A stretch of 64,000 nucleotides of DNA from Nitrospinaceae bacterium (GTDB taxonomy: Bacteria; Nitrospinota; Nitrospinia; Nitrospinales; JACRGP01). Location: positions 1 through 64,000 of the forward strand of contig JAJDBB010000122.1 of the NCBI GenBank assembly GCA_029261555.1, given 5' to 3'. Position numbers and translations under genes: made by a program. This document shows, in pieces, positions 59,040 through 64,000 of the stretch. Under the pieces are notes generated by a model, which ran no database searches, had not been told where the DNA came from, and saw only the letters and a list, made by a program, of their open reading frames with translations. Every line of letters starts with the position of its first letter. Within the stretch, counting starts at the first letter, position 1.

Positions 59040-62000
59040 TTAATTCACTCCCGAGAAGTTTGCGGAGCTAAACGCGCGGCTGTCCTGCATGTCGCCGATA
59101 AATTCCATGGCGAAACCCGTCGCCGTATTTGCGATCACAATCGCCCCCCAGAAACTCAAACTGCGAATATCGGCAAACCCGCCGCCGGGAATCCCCGTCC
59201 CACCCAACCGGATTAAGGGATCACTCCCCACGTCCGTGAACGCCAGCCGTCCCACACGCGAACTAGTGGAATCCGTAATTAAAAACCTGTCGTCGGGATT
59301 AGTCTCCGCATTGAAAGAAAAATTGGTGACCGTGATGAACACTTTCTGCGTGTTCCCTGCCAAAACCGTAAAATCCAGCGTTCCCTGCTGGGATCCATTC
59401 TGATTCGAAGCTTCCATCCTCACGCCGATTTGCGAATTCATGCCGGAAAGGGAGGGATGGCTCACCGCCAGGAAGGTGTACACCCCGCCTTCGGCTTGCC
59501 AATAGGGAGAAACCACCTTGGGACTCTCGACCACAATGCTGGGATTGTCCGTATTCACGAGCACATTATCAGTTCCGATTTGAAGGGGTCCCTGCCCATT
59601 CGTAACGTCCACCTGCAGGGTGCAGGATTTCGGAGACGGCGTCGAATTGGTCGGCGCCGTCCAAACCGGATTCTGCGCCGCCGCGTTGTCGAATGTCCCA
59701 GCGCTTCCCAGACCGGGGCAACTGGCGGACCAGGCGTACACCGGCGTGTCGTTCAGCAAATTATTAATCGTCAGACTTAACGTCACGGCGCTTCCGGCGG
59801 CGACGGGATTAGGCGTCCCCGTGGGACCTGTCTTAACGGTGATCGGGGTCTCCACCAGGGTCGTTCCCGCGAGAAATTTTTGATACGCGGCGACGGCTTC
59901 GGCGCCTTCGGTTTGCGTGGTGAACTCCCCGGCGCTCTGGTCGAATCCGAAAATGTTCACCAGCGTGGCCCCGTTGTTGAACATCTTGCCCAAATAAGTT
60001 TCCCAGTTGATCGTGTCGATACCTGATTGGCCGACCGTGCTCAGTTCAACGTTGGTCCCCTCCGCCGAGGCCCAGGCGACGTCGCCAAAGTTTTGAGTTT
60101 CAGTATCGAGATCGTTGAACACGTCGCCCGCCGGGTACGTGCTGAAACCGGGATTGGAAAACTGGTTGAACGCCACCCAGAACGCGCGGAACACCGTCGA
60201 ACTGGTCATGGCGCGAATTTGCGCCGTGGTATTCAGAAGTTTCAAATCGTCATACTGTTTTTTCGGGATGGGGCCGATATGGGTATAAATTTTGTCCCGC
60301 GTGATTCCCGCGTCGAACACGCCCTTGGTCCATAGCTGAATGTATTCGTAAACGATACGCTCGCGCTCGACGTCGAAATCCACCGGCGGATTGGCGGCGC
60401 TGAATCCACGCAGTCCCAGGGAGCAAAAACCGTCGGTGAGATTAGATTCCCAACCCACGATCACGCCGCCGAACAGATGTTTTTTGTTGGCCGCCAGAGC
60501 GTCGAACCGGGTTTTGATTTTCGCCCCGATAACGTCCTTGGCGAGGCGCAGGGATTCCGCCTTGATGGCCGGGCTTTCGTAACACATTTGCGGAGCCAGC
60601 GGCGGGGCGGTACCGCCGGACTTTAAATAGTCTATATCGAGAGAACCGCTTTCCGTACCGGCATAATCCTTGTTCTCGGTATTGTCGAGATTGGCCACGA
60701 ATTTATTTCCCGTGCCGTCGCCGTTATCGTCCGCGTCTTTCCAAAACAGAAAATCATGAATATGGAACACCACCGCCATGTCCTTTAAGATCGCGGTATC
60801 GAATGCCGCGTCGATAGTATCGTTGATCAATTGATCGGTATGATCGTGCGCCATAGGTCCGATGGAGAACCCAAGCGTGGGCGCAGAGGTATCGACGTCC
60901 CCGGCGTAACTCAGTTTAGCGATGAGTTTGTCCAGGGTGGTTTCCATCAGGGTTTTCAGCGCCAGGGTGGTGGTGGGACCGCCCAGGATTCCCGTCGTTA
61001 TATTGGGCGCCGAGGTGAAGACTTGGAACACAAGATATTTTTTCGGAGTGGATACTGTGGGACTGTCGCCTTGAATAGTCAGGGTGTGATAAATTTTTCT
61101 CCCCATTGCCGCAGTCGGGTAACTTGGCGTGTTGAGGATCAAGACGACGGTTTCATCCTCGGCGTCGGAGTCGTTAGTGATGGCGACGCTTATATTTTTT
61201 GTCGTTTCCCCGGCGTTGAAAGTCAGGGTTCCGTCCGCCAGAGTGTAGTCCGTGCCGCCGCCCGTCGCCGTTCCGCCTGAGACGGAATAATGCACCGAAC
61301 CTAAAAAGTCGGACGCCTCGGCCAGGGAGACCGGAACGCTGAACGTTCCGACGTTGTCCGGCGTTTTGGAAAACGACTGGTCGAATTCCACTAGCGGACC
61401 GAGGTCGTTGTCGTTAATCGTATAAGTGTGCGTGGTCTGGCTTCCTAAAGTTGCGCCGAAAGCTGGATTCAAAATTTGCAGGGTAATCGTTTCGTTGGCC
61501 TCGTCCCGAGTGTCGTCGACCACGTCGATATTGATGTTGAGCGTGGAGGCGCCGCCGTCGGTGAACGCCAGCGTGCCTGCGGCGAGAGTATAATCCGTTC
61601 CACTCCCCGTCGCTGTTCCCCCGGTGACCTGAAAATCCACGGTGACGTTCGACCCGTTGAGCGCCGCGCTCAGGGAAACGGGGATGGCCGCCGGAGTGGT
61701 TCCCTCGTCGCCGTTGGACGTGGCCGCGTCGAAGGAGATTTGCGGATCGTTGTCGGTGATGGTGAAGGTGTGGGAGAGCGGCGCGCTCAAGGTTCCCCGC
61801 GACGGATTCGATAAATCAATCACTACCGTTTCCGTGCCTTCGTCCGGCAAGTCGTCGACGATCGCCAGGGCGATGTTTTTCGTGGTCTCCCCGTTGTTGA
61901 AGGTCAACGTCCCGTTGGCGAGCGTGTAATCCGAGCCGCCGCCCGTCGCCGTGCTGGACCCTGTGTTGACGGCGTAATCGACGGTGATTGCGGAGCCGGT

Positions 62001-62537
62001 ATTGTTCGTCGGCGTCAGGGTGACAGGTATGTTCACCGTGCCGTCGCCTTCCGCGCCGCTGGAAGGCGCGCCGCCGTCGAATGCGATCAAAGGATCGTTG
62101 TCGTTGATGGTATAAGTGAACGTCGAGGTCGATCCGATGATGATGTTGCTGTTGACGGTCAGCGTGATAATGACGGTTTCCGCATTTTCAATGAGAGCGT
62201 CGTCGACGATATTGACGTTCAACGTTTTGGAAGTTTCGCCAGCGAGGAACCCCAACGTGCCGTCCGCCAGGGTGAAATCCGTTCCTCCGCCCGTGGCGGT
62301 CCCGGTCACGGTATAATTGACGATGTAGGGCGGCGTGGTGGGACTGGCCGGCAGGGTGATGGAAACATTGGCGGAGGCGGGCGAAACGCTCTCGGCGCCG
62401 TTGGCCGTAGCGGCGCCGAAATTGACCGTTGGCGCCGTCGCCGAATGGGCGGACGAAACCATAAAAAAGGCCGTCGCGAAAACGACCCAAACGATCAATA
62501 AAAACAGGCGAAGTTTAAACGCTTTGATCAAGATCAA
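59040..62537 (-). CDS. Giant secreted Calx-beta protein with the shared C-terminal domain
   Basis: The 1165-aa protein has a signal peptide (about 1-32, ending SAHSA). Four Calx-beta domains (about 35-470) carry the repeated TYTINDNDP/ITNDSDAEDETV-type ends that bind calcium. A central soluble domain (about 490-880) contains MAHDHTDQLINDTIDAAFDT, VVFHIHDFLFWKDADDNGDG and GVIVGWESNLTDGF, reminiscent of a TIM-barrel hydrolase, but unassigned. An Ig/PKD-like segment (885-1000) precedes the domain at 1006-1165 (VVSPYWQAEGG to FSSANFSGVN), shared with the SBBP protein at 34339. Probably surface-exposed. Confidence 0.82.
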   Translation of the reverse strand: MILIKAFKLRLFLLIVWVVFATAFFMVSSAHSATAPTVNFGAATANGAESVSPASANVSITLPASPTTPPYIVNYTVTGTATGGGTDFTLADGTLGFLAGETSKTLNVNIVDDALIENAETVIITLTVNSNIIIGSTSTFTYTINDNDPLIAFDGGAPSSGAEGDGTVNIPVTLTPTNNTGSAITVDYAVNTGSSTATGGGSDYTLANGTLTFNNGETTKNIALAIVDDLPDEGTETVVIDLSNPSRGTLSAPLSHTFTITDNDPQISFDAATSNGDEGTTPAAIPVSLSAALNGSNVTVDFQVTGGTATGSGTDYTLAAGTLAFTDGGASTLNINIDVVDDTRDEANETITLQILNPAFGATLGSQTTHTYTINDNDLGPLVEFDQSFSKTPDNVGTFSVPVSLAEASDFLGSVHYSVSGGTATGGGTDYTLADGTLTFNAGETTKNISVAITNDSDAEDETVVLILNTPSYPTAAMGRKIYHTLTIQGDSPTVSTPKKYLVFQVFTSAPNITTGILGGPTTTLALKTLMETTLDKLIAKLSYAGDVDTSAPTLGFSIGPMAHDHTDQLINDTIDAAFDTAILKDMAVVFHIHDFLFWKDADDNGDGTGNKFVANLDNTENKDYAGTESGSLDIDYLKSGGTAPPLAPQMCYESPAIKAESLRLAKDVIGAKIKTRFDALAANKKHLFGGVIVGWESNLTDGFCSLGLRGFSAANPPVDFDVERERIVYEYIQLWTKGVFDAGITRDKIYTHIGPIPKKQYDDLKLLNTTAQIRAMTSSTVFRAFWVAFNQFSNPGFSTYPAGDVFNDLDTETQNFGDVAWASAEGTNVELSTVGQSGIDTINWETYLGKMFNNGATLVNIFGFDQSAGEFTTQTEGAEAVAAYQKFLAGTTLVETPITVKTGPTGTPNPVAAGSAVTLSLTINNLLNDTPVYAWSASCPGLGSAGTFDNAAAQNPVWTAPTNSTPSPKSCTLQVDVTNGQGPLQIGTDNVLVNTDNPSIVVESPKVVSPYWQAEGGVYTFLAVSHPSLSGMNSQIGVRMEASNQNGSQQGTLDFTVLAGNTQKVFITVTNFSFNAETNPDDRFLITDSTSSRVGRLAFTDVGSDPLIRLGGTGIPGGGFADIRSLSFWGAIVIANTATGFAMEFIGDMQDSRAFSSANFSGVN

Positions 62538-62748
62538 CCTTGTTTACGAATAACGAAAGTTGGGAGTCCCTGAAGAATTTCCGGAAAATCGGCCAAAAGG
62601 GTTATGTAAACAGGTTCAAGGAAAGGCTAAGATTTGTCAATGATCGTGTGGCGAGGCAAGCGCCTGGAAGCATTTATGAGGGGGGGAGGGAGACTACGGG
62701 TTTTGAGGAACTGGAAGGAGAGGCCAAGAACCGGCAACCAGGGTCAAG

Positions 62749-63693
62749 TCACCCTACCACCCTGTTTCTTCCCTCACTCTTAGCCTTGTAAAGGTTTTCA
62801 TCAGCCGTTTTAAACGAGTCATTATAGTCGTCAGAGCCATCGCAACTCTCGACGCCGAAACTCATGGTTACTTTCAATTGTTGACCATTAAAGTCGAAGC
62901 TCTCTTCCGCCACCCTGGCTCTGATTTTTTCCGCCAGAAGCCTGGCTCCTACTAAATCTGTAGCAGGCAATACCAGCAAAAATTCCTCGCCTCCCCAGCG
63001 GGCCAACACGTCCTGGTCTCTTGTAACCTTTTTCATTAATTGGGAAAGTTCAATTAAGATATGGTCTCCTGCCAGATGTCCGTAAGAATCGTTCAATTGT
63101 TTAAAGTGATCAATGTCTCCCAAAACCAGACAAAACGTCTCCTTACTCCTCAAGGCCCGCGTTATTTCATATTCAATTATTTCCACAATACTTCTTCGAT
63201 TAAATAATCCGGTCAAATGATCCGTTTTGGCCTGCGCATCAAGTTTTAAGTTTGCCTCCTGCAACTCCTCAATAATCTTTTTATTCTGCTTCAACAACAT
63301 CTGGATTTTTAGATGGGATTCAACGCGGACCAAAACCTCTTCCGCATTAATGGGCTTTGAAATAAAATCTACTCCGCCAGATTCAAAAGCCTTTTTGATA
63401 TCCTCGGGTTCATTTTTTTCCGTAATAAAAATTATCGGAATATCCCGAGTGTCGTCATTGCTTTTGAAATATTTTGTCGTTTCATAACCGTCCATGTTTG
63501 GCATTACTATGTCCATGAGGATCAGGTCTGGTTTTATTTCCGAAGCGACCTTCAAAGCTTGGCTCCCATCCAAAACGGCAGAAAGGGAATAATCCTGCGT
63601 TTCCAAAATAGCAATCAATAGATTCAGGTTTGCGGGATTATCGTCCACCAATAAAATTCTATGAGAATCAGGGTTTTGAATTTGATTATTCAT
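62749..63693 (-). CDS. REC-GGDEF diguanylate cyclase
   Basis: The 314-aa protein has a receiver (10-130) with ILLVDDNPANLN and phospho-acceptor Asp61 (LMDIVMPNMDGY), a helical linker (135-155) and a GGDEF domain (156-314) with DHLTGLFNRRS, DIDHFKQLND and signature GGEEF (234-238). RDQD at 225-228, five residues before the signature, is the c-di-GMP inhibitory I-site. It makes c-di-GMP when phosphorylated, as PleD/WspR-type enzymes do. No histidine kinase is adjacent; the PilZ protein at 50047 is a possible reader. Confidence 0.92.
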   Translation of the reverse strand: MNNQIQNPDSHRILLVDDNPANLNLLIAILETQDYSLSAVLDGSQALKVASEIKPDLILMDIVMPNMDGYETTKYFKSNDDTRDIPIIFITEKNEPEDIKKAFESGGVDFISKPINAEEVLVRVESHLKIQMLLKQNKKIIEELQEANLKLDAQAKTDHLTGLFNRRSIVEIIEYEITRALRSKETFCLVLGDIDHFKQLNDSYGHLAGDHILIELSQLMKKVTRDQDVLARWGGEEFLLVLPATDLVGARLLAEKIRARVAEESFDFNGQQLKVTMSFGVESCDGSDDYNDSFKTADENLYKAKSEGRNRVVG

Positions 63694-63805
63694 TGGAGGA
63701 GTACGCCTGAGTGGACTCGAATACGGAGCGGGACGCCCTCGGAAAAGTTTGAACGCTAAATGAAGCCTCCGCCTATTCGCCCTCTGCGGAGGAGTACGCC
63801 CAACA

Positions 63806-64000
63806 TTATTTCTTTGGCTTCCAGTTTCTCGTTAGTTCCTGAGCTTTTTCTATTTGGCTTGGGGTCATCTTTTTTTCAAGGAGATCTCTACTCTTGATCG
63901 CCTCTTCATTTTCTTGAGTCGCGGCAAGGTTGTACCACATATGCGCAAGCACATAGTCCTGAGGAACTCCCAGTCCTTCCATGTACATAAAACCCAGTTT
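63806..64000 (-). CDS. Sel1/TPR-repeat protein, C-terminal end (partial)
   Basis: The frame runs off the right edge; the visible part begins KLGFMYMEGLGVPQDYVLAH, then MWYNLAATQENEEAIKSRDL, a Sel1-like repeat (A-K-Y-LG-MY--G-GV--D---A--W). It ends KAQELTRNWKPKK. Sel1 repeats mediate protein-protein contacts in signalling and secretion. The start and the number of repeats cannot be seen. Confidence 0.8.
   Translation of the reverse strand, partial: KLGFMYMEGLGVPQDYVLAHMWYNLAATQENEEAIKSRDLLEKKMTPSQIEKAQELTRNWKPKK

Noticed and set aside
1-64000. CRISPR array
   Set aside because: The dispersed repeats are not evenly spaced direct repeats with unique spacers, and no cas gene is present.

Overview
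The window looks like a chromosomal segment of a Gram-negative, flagellated bacterium. The evidence is a TssJ-type lipoprotein with TssK, a flagellin, Sec signal peptides, a molybdate ABC transporter, c-di-GMP and cAMP signalling proteins and SBBP/Calx-beta surface proteins. No marker fixes the taxon. A Nitrospinota- or delta-proteobacteria-like genome would fit the gene mix, but that is a guess. Most genes are moderately GC-rich. Roughly 1.8-8.1 kb is visibly more AT-rich and holds gene fragments.

Layout. (1) 0-8.1 kb: an accessory patchwork. It has a frameshifted small membrane protein, secreted hypotheticals, an EthD protein, a proline-iminopeptidase-like hydrolase, an NADPH:quinone-reductase-like dehydrogenase, a secreted histidine phosphatase and a globin-PsiE membrane protein. 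Remnants of a RibD/DHFR-type reductase, a tyrosine recombinase, an old-yellow-enzyme gene and an unknown gene lie between them. A tRNA-Leu(UAA) at 8.62-8.71 kb marks the right edge. (2) 8.9-13.6 kb: unknown proteins, an LRR protein and an orphan nuoB. (3) 13.6-18.1 kb, minus strand: tssJ, tssK, a VWA protein and a predicted c-heme/HExxH protein. (4) 18.4-30.1 kb, plus strand: a complete chemosensory operon (two CheW, a heme-type receptor, CheB, CheR-TPR, CheA-REC) running into a REC-GAF-PAS adenylate cyclase and a cAMP-binding protein. The order suggests that sensory input controls cAMP rather than, or in addition to, the flagellar motor. (5) 30.1-34.3 kb: modABC with a ModE-like operator, an acylphosphatase and an ABC ATPase. 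(6) 34.3-37.0 kb: a large SBBP-repeat secreted protein. (7) 37.2-48.8 kb: a glycan cluster with convergent halves, rich in methyltransferases and glycosyltransferases. (8) 49-64 kb: a dimethylargininase-like enzyme, PilZ, HDOD, flagellin, a metalloprotease-like giant, a Calx-beta giant sharing its C-terminal domain with the SBBP protein, a REC-GGDEF protein and a truncated Sel1 protein.

The least expected feature is a family of dispersed modular intergenic repeats. A conserved core of about 98 bp (short form) or about 159 bp (long form) is bounded on both sides by short GC hairpins of the form CC-N4-loop-N4'-GG. The stem sequence differs from copy to copy while pairing is kept. Copies occur throughout the window, often starting directly at a stop codon, and in several genes the hairpin has become part of the reading frame.
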